A stretch of 35,939 nucleotides of DNA from Armatimonadaceae bacterium (GTDB lineage: Bacteria; Armatimonadota; Armatimonadia; Armatimonadales; Armatimonadaceae), in NCBI GenBank assembly GCA_030446525.1, contig JAUJNC010000056.1, positions 1 through 35,939 on the forward strand, in the 5' to 3' direction. The position numbers and the translations under genes were made by a program. The notes beneath the pieces are model-generated. The model saw only the letters and a program-made list of their open reading frames with translations. It ran no database searches and was not told where the DNA came from. Positions 7,228-16,463 of this stretch are shown here, piece by piece; position 1 is the stretch's first letter; each line of letters opens with the position of its first letter.

Positions 7228-8718
7228 GATGTCCCGCCCGGTCATGGCGAGATGGAGCACGCGCTCCTGCGCTCCCGCCGCGCGCGGCAGGTCGGCGGCC
7301 AGGCGCCCGCGGTGCAGGACCAGGATGCGGGTCACCATGCCGAGCGCCTTCCCGAGCTCGGACGAGACCAGGAGGATGACCGCCCCCTGCCGGGCTTCGT
7401 TGATCAGGCGGTACACCTCCACCTTGCCCCCACATCGATGCCGCGCGGCCTCGTCGAACAGGAGCACGGACGAATCGGCAAACAGCCACCGGGCGATGAC
7501 GGCCCTCAGTTTATCACGCCGGACAGGCTGCCCACCGGCACCTCGGTTGAGGAGGTTTTCACGTTCAAACGCCGGACCATCTCGCGCGCTGCCAGCCGGT
7601 CCTTGCTCCCCGGCAGGAGCAGGCCGGGCGCGAGCTTCCCGAGCGCCGCGAGGGTGATGTTATGCCGCACCGGCAGGCGCAGGGCCAGCCCCGTCCGCTT
7701 GCGGTCCTCGGTCAAAAGGCCCAGGCCGCGCCCGATGGCGGCCTTGGGCCCGCCACGCAGCGGCATCGCCCGCCCGTCCACGCGCACGGTCCCCGCGGCG
7801 TGCGGGTGCAGCCCGAACAGCGACGACACCAGCGACGACCGCCCCGAGCCGAGCAGTCCGGCGATCCCGATCACCTCCCCGCCCGCGCGGTGAAGGAGAC
7901 GTCGGCAAGCGACGGCGGCGCCGCCAGGCGACCTCCAGCCGGATGGCACCCGGCTCCACAGGCTCCTTCGGGTAGAAGTCGGCCAGGTCGCGCGCCCCAC
8001 CATGTGCCGCACGAGATCAGCCCGTCGCGGTGTCGGTCCGGGGTACCGGCGCCTCGTAGACCTTTTCGCCGTCGCGCAGCACCACGATGCGGTCCCCGAC
8101 GGCGAAGCACTCTTCCAGCCGGTGCGAGACGTAGACGATGCCGAGCCCCCGCGCCTTGAGGCCGCGCAGGGTCGCGAACAGGTCCCGGATCTCGCGCTCC
8201 CCGAGCGACGAGGTCGGCTCGTCCAGCAGGAGCAGCCGGGCGTCGGCGGCGAGCGCCTTGCAGATCTCCACGAGCTGCCGCTGGGCCACGCTCAGCGACC
8301 TGACCTTCGTGCCCGGATCGAGGGCGAACTGGTGCTCCTGGAGCAGACGCTCGGCGCGCTCGCGCGCGGCACGGTGGTCGAGAAGCCCCATCCTGTGCAT
8401 CGGCTCCGCGCCCAGGCAGATGTTCTCGGCGACGGAAAGGTGCGGGGCGAGGTTCAGCTCCTGGTACACCATGCGGATGCCGAGCGCCTGCGCCCGGCGC
8501 GGCGAGTCGATGACCACGGGCTGTCCCTGCCACACGATCGCCCCTTCGTCGGGCGGATGGACGCCGGTCAGCGCCTTGAGGAGGGTGGACTTCCCGGCGC
8601 CGTTCTCGCCGAGGAGCACGACCACCTCGCCGGGGGCGACCGCGAAATCGACGCCGCGCAAGGCGCGCACGGCCCCGAACGCCTTGGCGACGCCCCGCAT
8701 CTCAAGAAGCGGGTTCAT
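7198..8718 (-). CDS. Sugar ABC transporter ATP-binding protein, two ATPase domains (frameshifted)
   Basis: RbsA/MglA-type double ATPase. The N-terminal half is intact (8718 down to 8017): Walker A GENGAGKST, MVYQELNLAPHLSVAEN, a signature LSVAQRQLVEI in place of LSGGQ, Walker B LLLLDEPTSSL and VSHRLEE. After a slip near 8035 the linker continues (HMVGR, DFYPKEP). After further slips near 7960 and 7900 the second domain reads GEVIGIAGLLGSGRSSLV (a degenerate Walker A, usual for this half), GLGLLTEDRKRTGL and VRHNITLAAL. Breaks near 7507 and 7430 remove part of the second signature region, and it ends with LLFDE, VILLVSSELGKALGM and ILVLHRGRL. Length, about 505 residues, is normal. It lies 31 bases after the maturase gene and shares its stop with the permease start. 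Confidence 0.85.
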
Positions 8719-8749
8719 GCCCTTGGACCGCCCGGCGTTCGGGGGCCGT

Positions 8750-10129
<1,380 letters not shown>

Positions 10130-10135
10130 AGGTAC

Positions 10136-10164
10136 GTTATACGCCTTTTCCGTCACGCCCGCAA
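10136..10164 (-). promoter_or_regulatory. Internal promoter for the sulfatase maturase, probably leaderless
   Basis: On the minus strand TTGCGG (10164-10159) and TATAAC (10141-10136) are spaced by 17 bases. The maturase ATG follows six bases after the -10 box, where transcription would begin. This gives the maturase its own start inside the transporter operon. Confidence 0.6.
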
Positions 10165-10166
10165 GC

Positions 10167-11210
10167 TCAGCCCGCGGAGCGCAGCGCCTTCAGCTCGGCC
10201 GTGTCCATGTTGTCCCGGGTCATCAAGGCGACGCCGGTGTCGATGCGCCGCTCGGGGGTCCTGCCCGCCTTGAGGTCGGCGATCGTCTTGACGCCCTCGT
10301 AGCCCATCTTGAACGGGTTCTGCAGGACGAGCGAGTCGATGTCGCCGTTCTCGAGCGCCTGCTCCAGCTGTCTGGTCGAATCGAAGCCGACCAGCTTGAT
10401 CTTCCCGACGAGGTTGCGGTTCTTGAGCGCCTGCAGGGCGCCGACCGTGGACGACTCGTTGGGGCCGAAGATGCCCACGATATCGGGGTGCGCGGTCAGC
10501 ACGTCTTCGGTGACCCGGAGCGACTGGTTCCGGTCGGACATGCCGTAGCTGGAGCGGATCACCTGTATGCCGGGGAACCGGGCCTTGATCGTCTCCTCGA
10601 AACCCGCCTCGCGGTCACCGGTCGAGGCCGAGTTGGGCTGCACCGGGATCATCGCGACCTTTCCCTTGCCGTTCAGCAGCTTGCCCATGCGCTCGGCGGC
10701 GAGCTGACCACCCTTCTTGTTGTCGGTGGCGACGAAGGACACGTAGTCTTCGGTGTCGGCGGCGGAATCGAAGATGGTCAGCGGGATGTTGGCCGCCTTC
10801 GCCTTCTGGATGGCGGGCACCAGCGCGGCCTTGTCGAGGGGTGCGAGCACGATGCCGTCCACCTTGCTGGTGATCGCGTTTTCCACGATGTTGGCCTGGA
10901 TCGCGGTCTCAGACTCCTTCTGCGGGCCTTGCCACTGGATAGTTGCGCCGTTTTCGCTGCCTGCCTTCTCGGCCCCCGCCTTCACGGATTGCCAGAAAAC
11001 ATGGCTGGTGCCCTTGGGGATCACCGCGATCGTGAGCGTCTGCCCGGCGGCAGCCGTCGGGTTTGTCCCCGCGCCCGGGGCCGGCCCTTCGGAGGACGTG
11101 GTGTTTTCGGCGGCCTTATTTCCGCACCCAGCCAGGGCGAAGGTGACGGAAATGGCAAGGGACAGGAGAGGGGCAAAGCGGCAGGGCTTGGCCCCGAACA
11201 TCGTTGGCAT
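10167..11210 (-). CDS. Sugar ABC transporter substrate-binding lipoprotein
   Basis: 347 residues, intact. The ATG at 11210 is chosen because a GGAG lies nine bases upstream and it gives a proper lipoprotein signal: PLLSLAISVTFALAGCGNK with lipobox LAGC. The mature part is a type 1 periplasmic binding protein of the ribose/galactose group (Peripla_BP_4): TIAVIPKGTSHVFWQSVKAG, NAITSKVDGIVLAPLDK, IPLTIFDSAAD, YVSFVATDNKKGG and IVGIFGPNESSTVGALQAL. A Gly/Pro/Thr-rich linker follows the lipid cysteine. It captures sugar outside the membrane for the ATPase/permease pair downstream. The sugar cannot be told from sequence. It is the first gene of the operon, preceded by a hairpin-forming leader. Confidence 0.88.
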   Translation of the reverse strand: MPTMFGAKPCRFAPLLSLAISVTFALAGCGNKAAENTTSSEGPAPGAGTNPTAAAGQTLTIAVIPKGTSHVFWQSVKAGAEKAGSENGATIQWQGPQKESETAIQANIVENAITSKVDGIVLAPLDKAALVPAIQKAKAANIPLTIFDSAADTEDYVSFVATDNKKGGQLAAERMGKLLNGKGKVAMIPVQPNSASTGDREAGFEETIKARFPGIQVIRSSYGMSDRNQSLRVTEDVLTAHPDIVGIFGPNESSTVGALQALKNRNLVGKIKLVGFDSTRQLEQALENGDIDSLVLQNPFKMGYEGVKTIADLKAGRTPERRIDTGVALMTRDNMDTAELKALRSAG

Positions 11211-11234
11211 GGGATAAGACTCCGTTGCTGGCAT

Positions 11235-11276
11235 GCGAATACACGGGCGAGCCCGTGCCTCGCCCGTATTATTCGC
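11235..11276 (-). promoter_or_regulatory. Inverted repeat upstream of the transporter operon, possible operator
   Basis: GCGAATA plus ACGGGCGAG (11235-11251) pair with CTCGCCCGT plus TATTCGC (11259-11276), a 16-bp interrupted palindrome 25 bases before the start of the binding-protein gene. It contains AATAAT/TAATAC on the minus strand, which could be the -10 region, so a repressor bound here would block the promoter. It could instead act as an mRNA hairpin. The regulator is unknown. Confidence 0.45.
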
Positions 11277-11337
11277 GTGTCCAGGGGAAATTTCCTGCCC
11301 AAGCCAAAACCCGCGGGCGCTGTCCGTGCGGGGAAAC

Positions 11338-11377
11338 AACGAAAAGGCCGCTCACGGCATCTCCGTGAGCGGCCTTT
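11338..11377 (-). terminator. Strong hairpin terminator after the glycine-zipper gene
   Basis: A perfect 15-bp stem AAAGGCCGCTCACGG (11343-11357) with a five-base loop pairs with 11363-11377. On the minus strand the stem ends in a short TTTTC tract. It lies 25 bases after the stop at 11402 and separates that gene from the transporter operon. It may work in both directions. Confidence 0.7.
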
Positions 11378-11401
11378 CCGAAAGACCAGGCACTGCCCGT
11401 G

Positions 11402-11848
11402 TCAGACACGATTGGTGTTATGGTCGGTATTGCCGCCTGTGACCGCGCCGGGGGTGCCGTCCACGGCCGTACCGCCGGTCTGCACGCCCGGCAACAACGT
11501 GCCCGGCACGGCGCCGGTGGCTGCATCATTATCGTTCACGTCCGTATCGTTCGCGTCCGTCGTCGCACCGCCGCCCAGCCCCGTGACGGTGTTGTCGTTG
11601 TCGACGCGGTCCACGGCCCCGACAGCCAGGCCGCTGCCCACAGCGCCCCCCACAGCGCCGACGACGGCGCCGACGACCGCCCCCACCGGTCCCGCCGCCG
11701 CGCCGGCGACCGCGCCCGTCACCGCACCGCCGACGCCGCCCAGAGCCGCGCCCTTTTGGGCGTCACCCGTCGGGTTGTCATCGATCCCGTGCTGCACATT
11801 GTCTTCCGCCCGCACTGTGTCGTCCGCGCGCACTGTATCGTCCGCCAT
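11402..11848 (-). CDS. Glycine-zipper protein with acidic N-terminal repeats
   Basis: 148 residues. The ATG at 11848 follows GGAGGT by seven bases, and a TATACAAT (11904-11897) further upstream is a plausible -10. Residues 1-22 hold a tandem ADDTVR/ADDTVR/AEDNV repeat. Residues 35-85 are a Gly/Ala/Val zipper (GAALGGVGGAVTGAVAGAAA, GAVVGAVVGAVGGAVGSG) that could form one or two membrane hairpins. The remainder is Asp/Asn/Thr/Gly-rich and disordered. There is no signal peptide. Similar zipper proteins are membrane-associated stress or desiccation-related proteins, but no specific family is recognised. It has its own promoter and terminator, so it is probably monocistronic. Confidence 0.7.
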   Translation of the reverse strand: MADDTVRADDTVRAEDNVQHGIDDNPTGDAQKGAALGGVGGAVTGAVAGAAAGPVGAVVGAVVGAVGGAVGSGLAVGAVDRVDNDNTVTGLGGGATTDANDTDVNDNDAATGAVPGTLLPGVQTGGTAVDGTPGAVTGGNTDHNTNRV

Positions 11849-11953
11849 TTGCTTGACCTCCGTTTCAACCGCCACCGCCCTCGAAGAGCCGGTGCAATTG
11901 TATAGCAGGTGCTTACCCCAGACATCGCCCTTCCCAAACATCATAGCCGGGAG

Positions 11954-12702
11954 CTACGCGCCCATCTGGGTGACACGCCCCCCGGCGACGGGGATATAGG
12001 CGCCGGTCACGTAGCCCGCCAGGTCGCTGAGGAAAAAGGCGCAGGCGTTGCCGATCTCGTCGGCGCTGCCGTGGCGGCGCAGCGGCAGGTTCTTGGCGAA
12101 GTTCTGCGACCCCGGCTTGCTCGTGTCCACCTTCTCGTCCACCATCCAGCCCGGCGCGACCATGTTGACCGTGATGTTCTCCGGCCCCAGCTCGCAGGCC
12201 AGCGGATGCCTACCATCGCCCCCTTGCCCGCCATGTACACCGACCAGTTCGCCGGCGCCATGTTCCACAGCTCGGTCACGATGTTGACGATGCGCCCGCC
12301 GCCCTGACCCTGCAGGACGGGCCGCGCGGCGTTGATCGTGTTGATCACCGCCCTGCAGCCGAAGTCGAAGGCGTTGGCGTAGTCGTCCAGCGACGCCTCA
12401 CCGAGCGCCCCGCTCTGCCGCCCGCCGATGGCGTTGTTCACGACGCCGTCGAGCCTGCCGAAGCTGCCCACCACCTCCCGCACCATGTTCTGCACGGCGT
12501 CGGCATCGCGCACGTCCGCCCCGAACGCCTGCGCCCTGCCGCCACGTGCCGCGATCTCGGCGACCACTCGCTCCGCCTTCTCGCGGCTGGCGGCGTAGTT
12601 CACCGCTACCGCCGCCCCCTCGCGCGCCAGCACCCGCGCGATCGCCGCCCCGATGCCGCGCCCGCCGCCCGTCACCAGCGCCACCTTGCCTTCCAGCAAC
12701 AT
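11954..12702 (-). CDS. Short-chain dehydrogenase/reductase (FabG-like), one frameshift
   Basis: About 249 residues from ATG 12702 (GGGAGG upstream). The Rossmann start is VALVTGGGRGIGAAIARVLA with the TGxxxGxG nucleotide motif, then FGADVRD, VNNAIGG (variant of NNAG), and YMAGKGA holding the catalytic Tyr and Lys. The residue 13 before the Tyr, normally Ser, is Thr in NIVTELW. One base slip near 12208 moves the C-terminal 84 residues (LACELGPENITVNMVAPGW, GSADEIGNACAFFLSDLAGY, VTGAYIPVAGG) to another frame. It probably oxidises or reduces a sugar alcohol or similar small molecule. It is divergent from the Gfo/Idh gene at 12854, with which it may share regulation. Confidence 0.85.
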
Positions 12703-12853
12703 CTCGTCTCCCTCCCGTGATCTGCTTCCCTGTTTCGACGCCCGTGGTGCAAATCCTTGCCAGGCAGGATACCGACCGGGCGCGGCGAATAGGTGCAGAT
12801 GGGCGCTACACCGTCCTCTTCGACCACGGACCAAGCGGCAAGGAGCATAACCC

Positions 12854-13970
12854 ATGAGTGATTCGATCGGAATCGGCGTCGTCGGTGCGGGCAGCATCGG
12901 CATCCGCGGCGCGCTGGAGCACCTGTGCCTGCCCGACGTGCGGGACCGCGTCCGCCTGGCCGCCGTGTGCGACCCCGCGCCCGGTCGCGCCGAGGCGGCC
13001 AAACAGAAATATGGGGTCGGGCGGGCTTACGACAACTATCAAGACCTGCTCGCCGACCCGGACGTCGATGCCGTCACGATCTGCTCGCCGATCGGCCTTC
13101 ATTACGAACAGGGCCTTCAGGCGATCCGGGCCGGTAAGCACATCCACTTCAACAAGACGATGACCACCACGGCCGCCGAGGCGACGCACCTGATCGACGA
13201 GGCGGCGGCGCGGTGAAGCTTGTCGCCTCGCCCGGCCAGATGCTGCGCGCGCCGAACAAACGCATCCGGAAACTCGTCCAGGAAGGGCGCTGGGCAAGAT
13301 CGCGTGGGCGGCGGTCGGCGCGGCGTTCGGGTCCTATCACGAGAAGGAAGGGGTGCGGCAGGGCGAGGACGCTCTGTCCAACATCAACCCGGCCTGGTAC
13401 TGGCGGCGGCCCGGCGGGGGCCCGCTCTACGACATGACGGTGTACGGCCTGCACACCCTGACCGGCATCCTGGGGCCCGCCCGGCGTGTCACGGCGATGT
13501 CCGGCGTGGGGATCACGGAGCGCGAGTGGCGGGGCGAGAAATACCCGACCGACGCCGACGACAACACGCTGATGGTGCTCGACTTCGGCGACACCTTGTT
13601 CGCCTTCGCCTACGGCACGCTGGCCGGGACGTTGACCGAGTTCGGCCAGCCTAATTTCTACGGCACGAAGGGCAGCATCGTCGGCACCAAGCTGAACGGC
13701 CAGCCGCTCGACTACCCCGGCATCGAAACAGGCCTCAGTCCTGTCGCGCTCCTGCCCCACGTGGTCGGCCCGCACCGGGAGATGGGCGAGGCGCACGTGT
13801 TCGAGGACGTCATGCAGCTCGTGGACCTGGTGCGCGACGGCACGCCCACGGTCGCCACCGCCGAGCACGCGCGGCACGTCATCGAGATCATCGAGGCCGC
13901 TTACCGGGCCGCCCAGACCGGCCGGACGCAGACGCTGACGACCACCTTCACGCCGCCGGACGGCCAATAA
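12854..13970 (+). CDS. Gfo/Idh/MocA-family oxidoreductase (frameshifted)
   Basis: AAGGAG lies nine bases before the ATG. The N-terminal NAD(P)-binding domain is intact to 13216: IGVVGAGSIGIRG, LAAVCDPAPGR, DNYQDLLADPDVDAVTIC. The usual EKP motif is replaced by FNKTM, keeping the Lys. Slips near 13214 and 13292 break the frame (VASPGQMLRAPNKRIRKLV then AAFGSYHEKEG). From 13353 the C-terminal substrate domain runs to the stop: INPAWYWRRPGGGPLYDMTVYG, FYGTKGSIVGT, HVFEDVMQLVDLVRDG. Length, about 372 residues, is normal. It likely acts on a sugar or inositol derivative in the cytoplasm. The ThuA-like gene follows 20 bases later and probably shares the transcript. Confidence 0.85.
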
Positions 13971-13990
13971 CGAGACGGAGGAGTAAAGAG

Positions 13991-14924
13991 TTGAACCGAC
14001 GTGAGATGTTAACCCGCACCGGCGCGATGGCGCTGGGGCTGGGAGTTGGGGGATTTCCGGCGGGCTGGGCGGCGTCCCCGTCCGCGCCCCGGCGGCGCAT
14101 CCTGCTTTTCACGAAGTCTTCCGGCTTCGAGCACAGCGTGATCAAGCGCAGCGGCGACCGGCTCGGCCACGCCGAGCAGATACTGACCGACCTGGGCGCG
14201 AAGCACGGCTTCGACGTGACCGCCACCAAGGACGGCCGCGTCTTCACCCCGGACAACATCGCCAAATACGATGCTTTCTTCTTCTACACCACCGGGGACC
14301 TGACCGAGCCGGGAAGAGACAAGAACCCGCCGATGAGCAAGGAGGGCAAGGCCGCCTTTTGGAGGCGATCCGGAACGGCAAGGGTTTTATCGGCTCCCAC
14401 GCCGCCACCGACACGTTCCACACGCAGCCCGACCCGCCGGACCGGTCGAACCGCTACAGGAACCAGGGCGAGAAGGTGGATCCTTACGTCGCCATGATCG
14501 GCGCGGAGTTCATCCGGCACGGGCCACAGCCAGACGGCCCGCATGATCGCCGTCGACACCAAATTCCCCGGCTTCGGCGACGTCAAGGACGGCTTCGAGT
14601 TGATGGAGGAGTGGTATTCCCTCAAGGAGTTCGCCCCCAACCTCCACGTGCTGCTCGTTCAGGAGACGAAGGGCATGAAGGGCAGCGACTACCAGCGTCC
14701 CCCATACCCGGCGACCTGGGCGCGGATGCATGGCAAGGGCGCGTGTTCTACACGTCGATGGGCCACCGCGAGGACGTCTGGACGAACCCGCTCTTCCAGA
14801 GCATGCTGCTCGGCGGCATCGCCTGGGCGGTCGGCAACACCCCGGCGGACGTGACGCCCAACCTGGCAAAGGCAGCCCCGGCTACGCCGAACTGCCGCCC
14901 AAACCCGAGTCCAACACGCCTTGA
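13991..14924 (+). CDS. ThuA-like (trehalose utilisation) exported protein (frameshifted)
   Basis: The start is TTG after GGAGGAG (spacing eight). NRREMLTRTGAMALGLGVGG is a Tat signal peptide. The body matches the ThuA-like glutamine-amidotransferase fold: RILLFTKSSGFEHSVI, TKDGRVFTPDNIAKYDAFFF, then across frame slips near 14360, 14520, 14740 and 14875 GKGFIGSHAATDTFH, DPYVAMIGAEF, FELMEEWYSLKEF and RVFYTSMGHREDVWTNP, LLGGIAWAVG. About 310 residues in total. ThuA proteins take part in trehalose/disaccharide oxidation with Gfo/Idh partners such as the gene just upstream. The catalytic chemistry is not established. It converges with the small membrane protein, with seven bases between stops. 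Confidence 0.8.
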
Positions 14925-14930
14925 CGAAGG

Positions 14931-15248
14931 CTACTCGGCGTCTTCGCGCGGGGCGTACTCGCGGGCCGAGAACACGGCGAGCGCCCCGAGCAGCGATGAC
15001 GACCGGCGATGCTGCCGCGCTCAGACCACGAGCGCCAGCAGAAACAGCGGCAGGCGCGAGAAGCTCAGGCTCCGAAAAAGCGTGTCCGCGTAGATCGCCT
15101 TTGCCAGAACGTCCGCGCCGCCCAGCTGGTGCACGGTGTCCTGCGCGAAGTACAGGAACAGGCCGTTGACGACGTAGAGGAGGCGCAGGAGGCGGAGCGG
15201 CTGGCGGACGCCATCGAACCCGCCCCAGGGTAAGCGCATCCGCTTCAC
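14931..15248 (-). CDS. Small membrane protein, one frameshift
   Basis: GTG start with GAGGA eight bases upstream. Residues 17-38 (LLRLLYVVNGLFLYFAQD) and 60-75 (LPLFLLALVV) are hydrophobic. The frame stops at 15021, but one slip there joins it to SLLGALAVFSAREYAPREDAE ending at 14931, completing the second membrane helix. About 105 residues with two to three helices and a charged tail. The family is not recognised, and no homologue or function can be stated. Confidence 0.55.
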
Positions 15249-15349
15249 CGCGACGGTCCTCTTGTGCAGAAAACGCTCTTTCTAGAGGTTTGTCCACTCC
15301 AACTCTGGGTATCAGAGAAGCAAAGGCGAAGCAAAGGAAGTCGATTCGC

Positions 15350-15601
15350 ATGTCAAGTGAACGTACAGGCCGTTTCGAGATGCTCGATGATCTGGACGGG
15401 GACCTTTCCCGGCAGGAACCCGGCCGTTGTGACTGGTGCGGCAGCTCGTCCGGCAACCAGTATCTAGTCGTAGCGCAGACCCAAGTCTATGCGGTCTGTC
15501 CTATCTGCTGGGGCCGGTCCCCGACGTACCTGGAACTGACACAGGAAGGGGTGAGGCATGAGGCCGCCCTGACTCGGCTCGGGATAGCCTCACCGCAGTA
15601 G
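15350..15601 (+). CDS. Small zinc-finger-like protein of unknown function
   Basis: 83 residues from the ATG at 15350 (AAAGGAAG upstream); an upstream in-frame start at 15290 would add 20 residues. CDWC near residue 29 and CPIC near 54 are spaced like a treble-clef or ribbon zinc site, and the end is helical (YLELTQEGVRHEAALTRLG). There are no membrane segments and no recognised family. It stands alone in an accessory patch between the small membrane gene and the second protease cassette. Confidence 0.5.
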   Translation: MSSERTGRFEMLDDLDGDLSRQEPGRCDWCGSSSGNQYLVVAQTQVYAVCPICWGRSPTYLELTQEGVRHEAALTRLGIASPQ

Positions 15602-15645
15602 GGACGGGCCTGAAGCGCGGTAAAGAGCGGATCGGCCAGCAGTCT

Positions 15646-15796
15646 CGGGCAGACGCCAGGGGGCGCGGTAGGCGTAGCGGACCATCTTGGCCTGCTCGAC
15701 ATTGCTCACAATCTTCTCCCTGGCCGGGTCCCAGGTGACCTTGCGGTTCGACAGGTGGCACACGGTGGCCGAGCGGTGCCCGATCTCCACGTCGCA
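15646..15796 (-). pseudogene. Truncated copy of the 3' end of the Gfo/Idh gene at 16464
   Basis: This 151-bp segment matches 16478-16646 (the last codons of the intact oxidoreductase) in the same orientation. Read on the minus strand it gives EIGHRSATVCHLSNRKVTWD and EQAKMVRYAYRAPWRLP; the intact gene has a six-residue insert (IALRSG) at CHLGN. Nothing upstream of EIGHRS is preserved. It is a leftover of a tandem or partial duplication, and together with the intact gene it brackets the protease cassette at 15807-16414. Confidence 0.8.
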
Positions 15797-15806
15797 CCAG
15801 AAAACA

Positions 15807-16190
15807 CTACTGAAGCGTTATCTGCCCATTGCGGAAGTCCAGCGTCAGTTGCTGGCCGCGAAAGAAGTCCAGTCCGAGCAGGCCATCCACGGAGGCGGAC
15901 GGCGGCAGCGTATACGCGACAACAGGGAAGTTGAAACGTTCCTGTCTCAAAACGGCGAGTTTGTCCATGGTGAGATGCGGCACATACTCGATACTGCTTG
16001 CGGTCATCATCTGCAAACGACCCGGAGAAGTCGCCGGTTCATAGCCGATGGACACCAGTTTGGCCGTTCTGATCATTGAGTAGGTCGCGCCCGTGTCGAG
16101 CGCGAGCCGCGCGTAGGTATCGCCCGTCGGCCCCCATACCCGTGCCGTGACGATAACAAGCCCCTGCGTCGGGTTGAACGGCGTACTCAT
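15807..16190 (-). CDS. Retropepsin-like clan AA aspartic protease (intact)
   Basis: 127 residues. The catalytic motif is RLALDTGATYSMI (D-T-G-A near residues 32-35). The second conserved element is SVDGLLGLDFFRGQQLTLDF near the C-terminus, the xLLGxDF motif of bacterial single-lobe retropepsin-like proteases, which dimerise to form the active site. There is no signal peptide or membrane segment. The start overlaps the stop of the small upstream gene by four bases (ATGA), so the two are translationally coupled. The overall layout equals the cassette at 4600-5247, but sequence identity between the two proteases is low outside the motifs. The natural substrate is unknown. Confidence 0.75.
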   Translation of the reverse strand: MSTPFNPTQGLVIVTARVWGPTGDTYARLALDTGATYSMIRTAKLVSIGYEPATSPGRLQMMTASSIEYVPHLTMDKLAVLRQERFNFPVVAYTLPPSASVDGLLGLDFFRGQQLTLDFRNGQITLQ

Positions 16191-16414
16191 AGGGCGATGG
16201 CTGTGTTTGGCGGCATAATCCCGGTGTACAAAGTCGCGGCGGATTTCGGGCGCAGTTCGATGGCCTTCCGGTCTACCTCATCTCGGTCTTTGCTATGGTA
16301 GATCACTTTGCCGCGTATCACTTCGAAATGCTCATTAACCTCCGGGTCTTCCACAAGCACCCACTCCCCATCGAATCGTTCCTCGATTTCCGCCAGGGTC
16401 ATTATTCCCTTCAT
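16187..16414 (-). CDS. Small partner protein of the retropepsin-like protease
   Basis: 75 residues from ATG 16414 with a strong ribosome site (AAAGGAGG, six bases before ATG). The core EERFDGEWVLVEDPEVNEHF, VIRGKVIYHSKDRDEV and TLYTGIMPP is a compact beta-alpha-beta pattern like DUF5678-type proteins often found beside small aspartic proteases. It is acidic, cytoplasmic, without membrane segments. With its own promoter it forms a two-gene unit with the protease. It may guide, inhibit or be the substrate of the protease, but none of these is shown by sequence. Confidence 0.65.
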   Translation of the reverse strand: MKGIMTLAEIEERFDGEWVLVEDPEVNEHFEVIRGKVIYHSKDRDEVDRKAIELRPKSAATLYTGIMPPNTAIAL

Positions 16415-16443
16415 CGGTTGCCTCCTTTACCGTTTCCTTTTCC

Positions 16444-16449
16444 AGTATA
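16444..16449 (-). promoter_or_regulatory. -10 box of the intact protease cassette
   Basis: TATACT on the minus strand, 29 bases before the ATG at 16414 and just 15 bases downstream of the oxidoreductase stop. The -35 would lie inside the oxidoreductase 3' end and is not convincing. Confidence 0.45.
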
Positions 16450-16463
16450 ACATCGATCCTGGA

